From contig CM034243.1 in the NCBI GenBank assembly GCA_019916065.1, positions 3,658,001 through 3,722,000 of the forward strand: 64,000 nucleotides of DNA, given 5' to 3'. The notes beneath the pieces were generated by a model, which did no database searches, was not told where the DNA came from, and was given only the letters and a program-made list of their open reading frames with translations. Shown one piece after another: positions 48,331-60,003 of this stretch. Numbering within the stretch: position 1 is the stretch's first letter; each line of letters begins with the position of its first letter. A program made the position numbers and the translations under genes. The DNA is from Vitellaria paradoxa (Eukaryota > Streptophyta > Magnoliopsida > Ericales > Sapotaceae).

Positions 48331-49837
48331 AGGAAAAAGAAAAGTGGAGTGAAATAAAATTATTTATATAGTTAGTCATTTTTTAAAACTCAACTTAATT
48401 AATAAAACTTTAGTTCAAGGTAATTGGATATACTATTTTTATTATGATTAAATAAATAAAAAATTATTTTTTAATAAATATCTATTTTTTTAATTTTCTA
48501 ATCATTCCAAAAAAAAAAACAAAATAACATAACATAAAATTACACATTACATTTCATTTCATTTCATTTTACATTCTTATCTTTTCACTCCACAATGGCT
48601 AGTTCCAAAGACGCGGTAAAAGATTTAATCACGAGCGGGCGAGGAATTGTTTACTGGCTTTGGTGGGTGAATTATTCCAATTCGTTCATCCTTCATTTTC
48701 ATCACACAATTTTTCGATGAGTGATACAAGAATTAAACATGATACAATTGTTTGTTTTCATGCATCCAATTCGTTAACTGAGCAAAATGGTGTCAGCGAA
48801 TGGGAACGATTCCATTAAGCAAACATAGAAAAATATGAGTATGCATTCAAGGTGGTGGTGCTTTAATTATGCTACGTTTGAACATGATTTGTTAAGTAAA
48901 AAGAAAAAAATAAAAGAAAAATAAAATTCATAATTTGTCTAATTTTTTTATATTTAACTAAGTAAAAATTAAATTTTATTAATAAATTATTTATTTATTT
49001 TAATATCTTATTTTTTGATTCAATAAAAATAAATAAATAAATTTTACTTTTTCATGTTCCCAAAATAACCTTATTGAATTTGTGCTTTCACTGCTGTAAT
49101 GTCTTTTAAAAAAAAAAAATCAAGTCTTTATTACACAGCACATGAAGTATACAACTTTATTATGGGGGTTTGATGTGATAAAAAGTAAAATAATGTGAGA
49201 TAAAATAAGATAAGTTATGAATTTATAATTTATACAGTAAAATAAAAAGTAATAATTTTAAGAAAATTTCAGATGTTTATAATAAATCAAATGAAACTTA
49301 TGTCTTGTATTTGGTATTATGAAATACAAACAGAGATCACAGTAACTTGCCCACCCAAAGGAATGTGCACGTCCGATAGATGAACTCTCAAGAGAAAAAA
49401 AAAAAAGCCATAAAACGAATTTTATGCTTTTTTTTTTTCCTTAGTTTTTAAATCGATTTTAGGTTATGCACGTGTCATTTAGGTGCACGTGTCCGGCTGC
49501 TGCTCGAACTCTTATTATTACAAGGGCATAATCTCAAGCTCAAGAACGTACGCTGCGGTGTAAAAAACAAATAGTATGATATGAATATAAAACGGAAAAT
49601 TGTATCCAAGTCATACTTGGTAATCTTTTAAAGTTATTAGTTACACTCAAAAAAAAGTATTGCTTTTAAGTCACATTAATGTGAAAAGTTTTGTATTTAA
49701 GTCATACTTTTGAGTGAGTCCCACGAGTTTGTTTTAAATATAATTTATAATATAACTTAAATGCCCTTTTTCTATAATTAACTGAGATGAAGTTACCGAA
49801 AATTATGGAACCGAGAATCACGTTTTCCGTTTTTGTT

Positions 49838-50076
49838 TCATTCCTTATCAATCGCGTGAAGATATAGTGAGATAAAAATCTGTTAAATAATTATATACGA
49901 AGGAATACACACGAATTACGCGAGTTTGTGCTATGAGATTAACGTCGATCGAATGGTTTCATTCCTTATCAATCGCGTGAAGATATAGTGAGATAAAAAT
50001 CTGTTAAATAATTATATACGAAGGAATACACACGAATTACGCGAGTTTGTGCTATGAGATTAACGTCAATCGAATG
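49838..50076. repeat. 119-bp direct duplication
   Basis: TTTCATTCCTTATCAATCGC starts at 49838 and again at about 49957, and the two copies are nearly identical up to the point where the satellite begins. Confidence 0.88.
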
Positions 50077-50115
50077 AATATATACAGATCTGGATTACGT
50101 ATTTAAACACATTAC

Positions 50116-51530
50116 TGCGGTACTGTTTTTTTTAGGATGCATGCTCGTTCAAAAACAGTACCGCGTTCAAAAATAGTACCGCATGACTCTATCATGCAAA
50201 CATCACATGTAAACACAAAAAATAGTTCACATATCAAACGAAAAACCGACAGTACCGCATGTGTGACAGTACCACATGTCTGCGGTACTGTTTTTTTTAG
50301 GATGCATGCTCGTTCAAAAATAGTACCGCATGACTCTATCATGCAAACATCACATGTAAACACAAAAATAGTTCACATATCAAACGAATGACCGACAGTA
50401 CCGCATGTGTGACAGTACCACATGTCTGCGGTACTGTTTTTTTTAGGATGCATGCTCGTTCAAAAACAGTACCGCATGACTCTATCATGCAAACATCACA
50501 TATAAACACAAAAATAGTTCACATATCAAACGAATAACCGACAGTACCGCATGTGTGACAGTACCACATGTCTGCGGTACTGTTTTTTTTAGGATGCATG
50601 CTCGTTCAAAAACAGTACCGCATGACTCTATCATGCAAACATCACATGTAAACACAAAAATAGTTCACATATCAAACGAATGACCGACAGTACCGCATGT
50701 GTGACAGTACCACATATCTGCGGTATTGTTTTTTTTAGGATGCATGCTCGTTCAAAAACAGTACCGCATGACTTTATCATACAAACATCACATGTAAACA
50801 CAAAAATAGTTCACATATCAAACGAATGACCGACAGTACCGCATGTTTGACAGTACCACATGTCTGCGGTACTGTTTTTTTTAGGATGCATGCTCGTTCA
50901 AAAACAGTACCACATGACTATATCATGCAAACATCACATATAAACACAAAAATAGTTCACATATCAAACGAATGACCGACAGTACCGCATGTGTGACAGT
51001 ACCACATGTCTGCGGTATTGTTTTTTTAGGACGCATGCTCGTTCAAAAATAGTACCGCATTACTCTATCATGCAAACATCACATGTAAACACAAAAATAG
51101 TTCATATATCAAACGAATGACCGACAGTACCGCATGTGTGACAGTACCAAATGTCTGCGGTACTGTTTTTTTAGGATGCATGTTCGTTCAAAAACAGTAC
51201 CGCATGACTATATCATGCAAACATCACATGTAAACACAAAAATAGTTCACATATCAAACGAATGACCGACAGTACCGCATGTGTGGCAGTACCACATGTC
51301 TGCGGTACTGTTTTTTTTAGGATGCATGCTCGTTCAAAAACAGTACCGCATGACTCTATCATACAAACATCACATGTAAACACAAAAATAGTTCACATAT
51401 CAAACGAATAACCGACAGTACCGCATGTGTGACAGTACTACATGTCTGCGGTACTGTTTTTTTTAGGATGCATGCTCGTTCAAAAACAGTACCGCATGAC
51501 TATATCATGCAAAGAATGGTGTTGTTTTAA
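50116..51530. repeat. 146-bp satellite array with hairpins
   Basis: TGCGGTACTG recurs at 50116, 50281, 50427, 50573, 50719, 50865, 51011, 51156, 51301 and 51447, a period of 145-146 bp; the first unit is enlarged by about 19 bp. In each unit GCGGTACTGTTTTT pairs with AAAAACAGTACCGC across a loop of about 25 nt, and CAGTACC/GGTACTG words recur near the unit junction. Copies are about 97% alike by eye. The open frames crossing it are by-products of the repeat. Confidence 0.95.
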
Positions 51531-51712
51531 TGAGGTACTGTTTTATCATGCGGTACTGTTTTATTATGCGGTATTATTTTATTATATGGTACTGTTTTAT
51601 AATGTGGTACTGTTTTTTATGCGGTACTGTTTTTATGCGATAATGTTTTATTATGTGGTATTGTTTTTTATGAGGTATTGTTTTATTATGTGGTACTGTT
51701 TTCCTAAATAGT
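51530..51712. repeat. Degenerate GGTACTGTTTTAT short repeats
   Basis: About ten copies of a 16-20 bp unit (GCGGTACTGTTTTATTAT and variants) follow directly after the satellite. They use only its GGTACTG arm, as if that arm had been amplified separately. Confidence 0.85.
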
Positions 51713-52189
51713 TTTGATTTTGTTTCCAAAAATCAGTTTTGCTTGTTTTGTAAAAAAGATGGAAAGTCGTAGAATTAGGTTTTTCTCAAGCAGTTTTGAT
51801 TTTGTTTCCAAAAATCAGTTTTACTTGCTTTATAAAGAAGATGGAAAGTCACGAAAGTTATGAGTAAAGTGTGCACTATTTTCGGATAAAACTGGCAGTT
51901 TTGAAATGTAGTGAAAAACGCGTGATATTCTTTTTGGTCTTTTTGTTGCAAGTGTGACTTATTCACAAATAAGATTTTTGGGTATGACTTAAATCTTTAT
52001 AAGTCCATAAATAGTGACTGGCCTCCAAAAACCCCAATATAAAAAGGTACAGTTAAATAAATGAAAATTAAAAAAATAATTTTTTTACTTCGCATTTCCA
52101 AAAGTGCAGGACGCAAAAAAGGAATTGGCGGCGCGGGGATCTTCGGGCGTCATGGACACCGCATAATGAAATAGCGGACACTTTAGGTC

Positions 52190-52315
52190 CTGTTTGGTAT
52201 TCTTTAAAAAAATAAAAAATTATTAATATTTATCAAAATTTATTAATCTTTTTAATTAAATTTTTACATTTTTATTGTACATTATTTTCAAGCGAACACT
52301 CCTTTAGTTAGTCAA
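52190..52315. mobile_element. Small MITE-like segment
   Basis: GGTCCTGTTTGGTATTC at the left and AAGCGAACACTCCTTTAG at the right are weak inverted repeats around AT-rich DNA. Unit A lacks this segment. The borders are uncertain. Confidence 0.4.
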
Positions 52316-52384
52316 GTTATTCGGATAATGATCGCCCTATTAAGTAATATTATTTTTTTCACAATCCAAGGGGGTTGGAGGGAA

Positions 52385-52933
52385 CAGGGGCGGATCCAGA
52401 ATTTTCAGTCAGGGGGTACCGGGTATTTAAGACGGAAATAACAAGTTATTTTCGAACTAAGAGTAGGAGAGAAATAATATCGCTTTTAGGGAGAAATAAA
52501 ATTATTCTTGAACATTAAACCGTTGATTATACTTTTTTCAATTTAATGGTTTAACTAGTTATTTTAACAGTATCTGAGATTTAATAAGATATCTATCATT
52601 ATTTAAAAAAATATAATTATTATTAAGTTTTATTGTTTATAGAATTTATTATGTTATATATTATATTTTTTGATATTATGCACAAAAATATTGAATAGTG
52701 TAATAGGACAATATATTTTATTTCAAAAAACTATTTGAATTTAATTTTTATAAACTCTTTTTATGTTAAAAATTTTTAAATTTTCTTTAATTTTTAAATA
52801 AGACCAATATAACCTAACTTTGAATTCATTTATTTTTCAATTAAAGGTAAAATGCCAATGACATTTTTGTAATTTAATATAAAAAATTCAGGGGGTCACT
52901 TGTCCCCCTTGCCCTAACGTGGCTCCGCCACTG
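52385..52933. mobile_element. hAT-type non-autonomous element
   Basis: Starts CAGGGGCGGATCC and ends GGCTCCGCCACTG, flanked by a perfect 8-bp duplication GGAGGGAA (52377-52384 and 52934-52941), the hallmark of hAT insertion. The corresponding place in unit A (about 18735) is uninterrupted. The interior is AT-rich and related to the copy at 24-668. No transposase is present. Confidence 0.93.
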
Positions 52934-52997
52934 GGAGGGAAGTGAGGTTAATTAAATAATATCACATTTGCGCAAAAGTAACGTTAATCAGCAACTT

Positions 52998-53283
52998 TTT
53001 TTTTTTTTTTTTTTTTTTTTTTGGTTTGTGCCACACATACCGGCCCCTCAACATGTATAGCGGTCAATCGCGAACTCGCGTAGCGGCGGGGAGTCGGACC
53101 CACACCCAAGAACTGGATACGGTTCGTCCAGCCAAGGAGGCCCGTCCTACCAACCTTTACTACGCTTTGCGCCCGGGAGGCTGGCCCCAAGTTTTTGCTA
53201 GAGAGGAGACTTGAACTTGAGACCTTGGGGTGGTAAGCCCCTAAGTCCCAGTCCAAGACCATCCCATCTAACCCCTTGGGGTT
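52998..53283 (-). mobile_element. SINE with poly(A) tail
   Basis: Read on the minus strand, the element starts AACCCCAAGGGGTTAGATGG, carries a pol III B-box-like GTTCAAGTCT about 75 bp in, and ends in a poly(A) run (poly(T) at about 52998-53022 on the + strand). A perfect 15-bp duplication GTTAATCAGCAACTT flanks it (52983-52997 and 53284-53298). Unit A has the uninterrupted site at about 18780. Its GC-rich composition contrasts with the surroundings. It is about 285 bp and non-coding. Confidence 0.9.
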
Positions 53284-53299
53284 GTTAATCAGCAACTTA

Positions 53300-54500
53300 C
53301 TTGAGTTTAAAAGAGTACTCATCATTGCTTTATGTAAATGTAACGTATCTGAGACATTTATGCGCTCAAAAGCATGCTTTCGACATCAAATGATTCGCTT
53401 TGTTTCTTGTCGAACATAAAGTGGGTTGCTTCCGTTCCTTTGCATGCGAATGGACCGGATCGAGCATATTATTATTTTAGAAAAGAATTTCAATCCCATC
53501 GCTAATCGGTGCTATTATATTTTAATTATTTAATTATTTATATTTCTTATCCGTTATATTATCTGTAATTGTTACATCAATTTTATGAGTTTGATTAATT
53601 GTTCCACTAAGTAATTTTAATATCAATTCAAATGTATTGAGTGCAGTACTAAGTGATGATGTGAAAATTAACCTGATAATTTAACTACCAATTACTAATT
53701 TTTAAAGTTTTTTTAAAATGAATAAATTTATTTTCTTACATTTTAAACACTATTTAAATATTAAAATACAAAACGTCCAATTAGCAAAAAATTAAAAAAT
53801 TAACTACTAAAAATTGATTTTTTTCCCTCTTACACCACTTTAAAAGTTATCTGATTGTAAAGGAAAAAGATCAATATATTGCACCACTTTGAAAGTGAAG
53901 CTATGTTAGTTTAATTTTAAAAATGTGTGTGAACAAATTTTACTTTGCCTTAAATATTATTTGGGGAATAGTTTAATTTACTAATCATTTCTTAGACTTT
54001 GTTTGATTACAAAATTTGTAGTTTTTTTATTTTATAGGATTTTTTTACCAAAATTTTGTTTTCCTCTTAGAAGTTATACTTTTTAGGCGTATTAATAACA
54101 TTCATAAAAGAATAAATTAAAAAATTTACATCTATTTATGTAAAAATTATTTGTTTGGATAAAAAAATGAAAAAATTAATATTTTATTTTATCTAACTTC
54201 TACGTAAATAGATATAAATTTTTTAATCTTTTTTCAAATGTGATTAATACGTTTAAAAGTTATGTCTTTTAAAAAAATTAAATTTTGATGAGAAAAAATT
54301 ATAAAACAGAAAAAGTTAAAAAAAAAAACTAAGGTTTTTTTTTTTTTAACCAAACAAATCTGTACTATGGTTTACTCATTAAAAAGCACATGCATAATGC
54401 AGGTAATGGATGATGTCACAAACCAAACAAAGGGATCCCTCTTCGACGCGTTTTACGCCTTTTTTGACATAAGCGTGGATGATATCATATAAATTTATTA
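53300..54500. other. Intergenic DNA of unit C, no gene seen
   Basis: This is collinear with 18790-20560 in A but lacks the MITE-like insertion at 19590-19937 and other A-specific stretches. AT-rich, no gene. Confidence 0.5.
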
Positions 54501-54502
54501 TG

Positions 54503-54650
54503 TGAACGTTTAGTTGGTAAAAATGAATTAAAATTTATTAATTTTTATTAATATTTTTCATATTTTCTTTCAATTAAATATATCACTTTATATTAAAATT
54601 TTATATTTTTACTATATTTTTGAGCTAAATTTTTACCCACCAAATATTCC
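54503..54650. mobile_element. MITE-like insertion, unit C
   Basis: GAACGTTTAGTTGGTAAAAAT and the inverted AAATTTTTACCCACCAAATATTCC flank about 100 bp of AT-rich DNA. Unit A lacks it at about 20575, where ATATAAATTCAAATATATTAAAG is continuous. Confidence 0.6.
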
Positions 54651-55775
54651 TACATTAAAGAAATGCAAAATCACCTAAGGCTGGCTCGTTGCAATTTTTT
54701 TATCAATTGGTTGTTCAGAGAATTATTATTATTATTATTACCTTTTCTTTCCAGGAAGTTTCCCCACTGAATCTGTTTTCCAAATAATTGTGCCAGGATG
54801 TTCGGATCCGCCATCCTTTTTATAATCCATGCACACAAAATCTCTGCCTCCCTCCCCCTCTCTCTCTCTCTCTCTACATGGTGCTTAAGTTATACATATA
54901 TATATATATATAGATGTATGTATTCACACACCTCATAAACTTTATTGACTTACCCGATCTTAAAAAAGAAAGAAAGAAAAAAAAAAGAAAAAACTTTATT
55001 GATTTTCAAATTATTGGCTTCATTTGCGTCCATTATTACATATAAAGTGCGTGCGATCGACTTACAAACGAATTTGGAATATCCCACAAAGAACTTAGAT
55101 GTGTGGTGCCTAAATTGTATTATATATTAAATAGCACTTATCTAGGTATTGTTAGGTCTCTTGACTAGCTATCTATAGCTTTTCTCTCCATGAATTTACT
55201 TATTGCAGACAAAGAATAGTGGTTGAATTTGGGGAAAAAAAAATTAAAGGAGAGAGATTGAGAGTTCTGAAGAATGACCACGAAAGCTACCTAGCTAGAC
55301 AGGCAAGAACTAGTGGGTCGAGTTAAAAAATAATAAAGGAAAATTTTTTCTTGCTTTGAGGATAAAGTAACCTGGGCAGAAAGCCAAGTGATCCATTGCT
55401 TCATGCGAACCCTAGCCAATGCAACCAACCAGTTGCGTTCCTCTATAAATATTAAAATATTAGCTGGTGGACTAGTACTGGGCTTGACCTCTATATTCCA
55501 GGCCCATACCTACGCTAATTCTTAAAATAAAAAGTCACCCAATTAAATTCACTTAATTTATAAATTATTATTATTTTTTATTAAGTTTTATTCTTTTAAT
55601 AAAATCCTGAATAACCTCACCTCACAACTATAATTCTGAGATTGAATTCTACTTATAATTCTAATATTTTTAATTACCTCGTATATACAAGTCATAACCC
55701 AACAAATAATAAAATAATTATTAATTCTCGAAATCCATCAGGCTCCTTAATAAATATTGATCATTCCATTGACAG

Positions 55776-55846
55776 ATGGAAGAGCTAGTATTCATTCATG
55801 CGGAGATGTCGAACGAGCACAGAGTGACCAATGTTAGGGAAGGGAT
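55776..55846 (+). CDS. Gene D, tentative exon 1
   Basis: An ATG opens 23 codons (MEELVFIHAEMSNEHRVTNV...) and reaches GGGAT|GTGAGT, a strong donor, in phase 2. Exon 2 at 59538 needs exactly phase 2. The peptide does not resemble either reading of exon 1 in genes A-C. The sequence TTGACAG just before the ATG could also be an acceptor, so this might be an internal exon or unrelated. The implied intron is about 3.7 kb. Confidence 0.3.
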
Positions 55847-56159
55847 GTGAGTATAGCTTTCTCTGCTTTGTGCCAGTTTTCCTTTCATTTTCAAAAGCAT
55901 TTGATTCGGTTTTTCACCAACAGAGATTAATTGGCAACAAACTTCAAATTCTAGATTGTACTTCTTCTTCTGTCACAGACACACACACACACAAACAAAC
56001 AAATAAAGCCTATCTCCAGATAAGCTTAACTTTTTGTTTTGTTTTGTTTTTTTAATCCATATCTCCCTTCATCATTAATTTTATGAACGTACGCTCTATT
56101 TCCTCAATTCATTACTTGTCCGTGTAGATACAAATCTAATTTATACACACACGATAATA

Positions 56160-56169
56160 TATATATATT

Positions 56170-56200
<31 letters not shown>
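56160..56200. repeat. TA / GA microsatellites
   Basis: An (AT)n run is followed by (AG)n of about 10 units, within the putative intron of gene D. Other (AT)n runs occur at about 56500 and 56855-56882. Confidence 0.85.
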
Positions 56201-56201
<1 letters not shown>

Positions 56202-56299
56202 TGGAGAGAGTATGAAGAGATTGAAGACCTAGTAGTTGCATATAAGACAGCCAAAAAATGGATTTTCCGACTGCTTTAGTACCCATTTCTCTTTAGTAT

Positions 56300-56850
56300 C
56301 ACTCGTCCTTTATTTCTATCTGTATCAACTCTATATATATAGTCTCCTTGCACCGCCACCTCCGTTTTGGTTGGACAACCTGTAGCTCTGCCCCATTTTC
56401 ACCTCCTTCTCCACCAATTTGTTTCTTATAATATGTGTCAGCTCTGCTGGCCAGGGAGGAAGGGGGTTTCAGGGGGGCAATTACCCCTGATTTACAACCA
56501 ATATATATATATATATATATCGCCAGTAGGTCTCTCCTTTATATCTTTTTGGCTGTAAAATTATTGTATTTTCGAACAATTAAGATGCGTGTCTTTTCTT
56601 TTCTTTTCTTTTGTTTTATCTATTTTTCTTACGCTAATACTACTTATTAGCCCTTCAAAATTGATGGAAGGCTAAAAATGAGCCGAGCTGAGACCTAACA
56701 TATTCGTACTCAAGCTGGTTCATTGTCTATAAACTCAGGCTCCTTTAACTGAAGAAGAGCGAAAGTTCATTATGCTTGGCTGTAGACTCCTCATCCTCGG
56801 TCGCCTATGTTTAAATATCGTTTAAGTTAAAATATGGGCAACAATAAACG

Positions 56851-56885
<35 letters not shown>

Positions 56886-59500
56886 AACGCGTATTTCTAT
56901 TGTGATTTAAAATTCTGCCAAACACCAAATTAACCAAACTCTAATTCATGTTGTATATTGTATTTATGTGTGTGTGTGACATAAACATGTTCATACGTAT
57001 ATATTTAAAAGTTATATAATTTATCTAATTATATGATTATATAATTACATATCGTACTTCTATTTTTGTTCTCTATGCTCTGTTTTATGTGTTTTATGTT
57101 TTGAAAATCGTAAAATAAGAAAATAAAAAACGTATTTGGTTAGATATTTTTTATTTTTATATTTTAATATTTTTTTTATTTTACTTTGAAAATACTCGAA
57201 ATAAATTTTTATCATTTTATATTTTATAAGTAAACCTATTTTTTATTTTTTAAAACAGATTTTAAAAATATAAGTGACCAAATATGTTTTAAACTGTTTT
57301 TCTTATTTTTAAAATTATAAAATAAAAAATAAGCTTAAAATAAGTATACTAAATGAAGCTTTAAATATTATAAATTTATTAACCCAATTTAAACATTAGT
57401 TCATAAGTCGAGTTCGAAAATTTTTAAGCTCAACTGGTTTATTAAATGAGTTTTTTTTTTAATTGAAGTTCATATTATTTAGTAAATGATTGAGTTTAGC
57501 TCTTAATGATCAATTGCGTTGAATTTATTTATAAATAACTTGATTTATTTATTCTTATTTAGTTGGAAAAAAAATGTTTGTTCTAAGGTAGTTGTGTTCA
57601 CCAATATTTCCTTTCTATCTTCGTTTCGCGGGTTTGTGTTCGTTTTTTTTCTTATACACATGGATAATTAAACGAAGACCCCCTCTCAATATTTATCTAC
57701 TTTTTGACACTATCTAGATATATTTTTACTTGTAAAAATACAATGAATAAAAATAAAAAATCTAGAATATAAATTAGCTAGTGAAATATTTTATTCGGAA
57801 CAACCACTGATCGATTGAGGGGAATGGTCATATTGTTCATGCATTTTCATGATGCACCAAGTTGTAATTTTTTTTTCTCAAATTATGTGAGATATTTTTG
57901 TACCTACATAGCTGTTTGGAGATTTTCATAAATTTGAAAGGTCAGTAGGTCACAAGATAGAATATATAAGTACATTTAAATTCAAAAACTATAGTTTGAG
58001 TTAGAATCTATATCATCTATATCTAAACTTCTATACTTTTATAAAAGGAATGCTAAACGTATTATTGGTGAAGTAAAAAATTTAACGAAATTTTAATTTT
58101 AGTGAAAATTTTTAGTTTTTAAAATACCTTTCAATCTTCCATAAAATTCAAATGCTCAATTAAACAACCTCTAAAAACTACCACTAATTAAGTTATTTTA
58201 CACATTTATCTTCTATTAAATTCAGACGTTAAATCAAATAATTTCTAAAAATTATCCCTAATTAAGTCATTTTACAAATTTTAAAATTTTAACTACCATA
58301 TTATTTTACTTTTATATCCCTAATTAAATTACACAAATAAATTTATTTATAATTTTTATTTTATTAAAAATAAAAAATTTAAGGAAAAATCATGCTTTTA
58401 AAAACTACCTCTGATTTATAAATTTTAAATTTCTAACTACCACATTATTTTATTTTTATATCTCTAATTAAATTACACAAATAATTTTTTGTTTTATTTA
58501 AATTACACAAATAATTAAAATTTTAGACAAAAAGTTTAATTCAAAAAATTATGATAATTCATGAGTTTTAATTTTTTTTTCAAAACTTTAGATTCTAACA
58601 GTTATTGCATCAATTTTAGTCCCCTTCTCTCTAGTTAATTTTTGATAAATATCATAAAAAAATATAAATTTTGGTACTTTAATTTGAAAGGTTTAACTTT
58701 CTAAAAAGCTTAATTGGATCGAATTTGAGTTGCATTTAATCTCCACCTTTGAAATGAAGTAACATTTAAAATATTCAAACTATTTTGTGAGATAAATGAT
58801 AGTATAGTCCACTAAAACAAAATTAAGTGAGAAATTAAAAATAATTTTTACTCGTTAGATTTTAATTTGTGAAAAAAATTTTAAAAACTATTTTATTTTA
58901 TTATATAGATATATATATTTAATTTTCGGTGTGTTTGTGAGTTATATTCGCCTTCCTGTACCTACCACTTATTTGTATTTTCGACCTGCCTAGCTTCAAT
59001 TTATGGGCCAATTCTTTCCGTCGTGATAAGTGAATTCCCATGCACACAATAATTAACCTTACGTAGTTGTTACCCGCTAAGGCACCGTGAGCATTATGTA
59101 CCATTTCATTCACTAGTCTGTTGAGACCAAAATCTTAAGGTCCATCGCTAAGATCAACTTCTCATGAGCGCAATGATTTTGGGTCACGCACCACCTTTTC
59201 TGTCAAAGAGAACAAGTCCTTGATAAATGTTTACAGGAGATTTAGTTAAAAATCTCTGAAATTATTAGTGGGTGTCAATATAGCGAGTATGAGATACCTT
59301 TAAACTCAAAAAACTTACATGTACCCATGCTAAACTATAGTGTCACCAATTAATAAAAACCAAGGCTCTGAAATCACCCGGCAATAATAAGTTGATTTTG
59401 TTTTTTTTAAATCAAATACACAGATTTACACAAAAATTGTGAAGCCCTAATTTGTATTAAGCATTGAATTTTCCGATTTTCTGATTAGGGATTGAAACAA
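56300..59500. other. AT-rich putative intron of gene D, no other gene
   Basis: Long AT-rich sequence with short inverted and direct repeats. No conserved ORF, no recognised transposon terminus and no similarity to units A-C that I can see. Confidence 0.4.
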
Positions 59501-59537
59501 TTTTATTTACTTTTTGGTTCCTTCCTTTTGATAACAG

Positions 59538-60003
59538 TGCAAGGGAAGAGGAAGGCATTCCTTCTCCAGCATTTCATGCGATATTTATCCCTCTAATTTC
59601 GACTCTAAGTGCCATCCTGGAGGTGAAGTACCAAAGCAGCGGCAACAATTCTTCTCCGTTCAAAACCCACTACAAAACAATGCTAGCCTTCATTATTGCC
59701 CTAGTTGTTTACACCGTGGCATTATTATCTGAGATAATCATAACCCGAAATCAATACGCAAATTATCGCATAATTTGTGGTCAAATCAGTCTCTTATCCG
59801 GAGCTCTTACCCCGATTTTGTTACTCCTCGCTATTGTTCCCTTTATGGGGTGGCTTCTTATGAGCTTCTGGTGTGTTCTCCTCTTAAAAATATTACGTGA
59901 CTTCCTTGCCCAAACACTCCACCAAGCATTGATCAATGCCTTGTATCTCCTCGTAATATATCATACTTTGAGAGAGCAACGCGGCCGCCGGTTGCCTGTG
60001 TAA
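59538..60003 (+). CDS. Gene D, exon 2: diverged four-TM membrane protein
   Basis: After GATAACAG the frame opens in phase 2, as in genes A-C, and runs 154 codons to TAA. The layout matches the family. A first hydrophobic stretch (FHAIFIPLISTLSAILEV) is followed by KYQSSGNNSSPFKTHYKTM, the counterpart of QIKYLNGDTSPYITNPSSM. Then come LAFIIALVVYTVALLSEIII, ISLLSGALTPILLLLAIV and PFMGWLLMSFWCVLLLKIL, and a basic C-terminus (REQRGRRLPV). It is clearly a distant paralogue, open throughout and without a known function. The upstream exon is uncertain. The first ATG inside the exon would lie after TM1, so translation must begin upstream. Confidence 0.7.

Larger units (their letters stand above)
49593..52035. 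mobile_element. 2.4-kb insertion with 9-bp TSD, repeat-filled
   Basis: The insertion is flanked by a perfect 9-bp duplication AATATAAAA (49584-49592 and 52036-52044). Unit A has the single uninterrupted site GAATATAAAA near 18400. The 9-bp size suggests a Mutator-like element, but terminal inverted repeats are weak (GGAAAATTGTATCCAAGTCA against GGGTTTTTGGAGGCCAGTCA). It contains a 119-bp direct duplication, the 146-bp satellite array, a field of short GGTACTGTTTT repeats and a tail with a duplicated TTTTGATTTTGTTTCCAAAAAT motif. No transposase is seen. Confidence 0.8.
35390..54895. repeat. Segmental duplication unit C
   Basis: This unit contains membrane gene C, SPX pseudogene C and a long intergenic part collinear with A (13900-20840). 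It is interrupted by unit-specific insertions: the TIR element in intron 1 of SPX-C, MITEs at 44363 and 47045, a 2.4-kb repeat-filled insertion (49593-52035), a hAT element and a SINE. Exon 2 of the membrane gene is nearly identical to that of A. Confidence 0.8.

Noticed and set aside
50112..50391. ORFs on both strands inside the 146-bp satellite
   Set aside because: They are by-products of the repeat unit being open for a stretch; the repeated peptides have no known features.
51442..51711. Tyr/Phe/Leu-rich ORF that looks like repeated membrane segments
   Set aside because: It is a translation of GGTACTGTTTTATTATG short repeats and not a real protein.
53026..53214. GC-rich stretch that looked like a gene fragment or tRNA-derived gene
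   Set aside because: It is explained by the SINE at 52998-53283 with its poly(A) tail, B-box-like motif and 15-bp target duplication.
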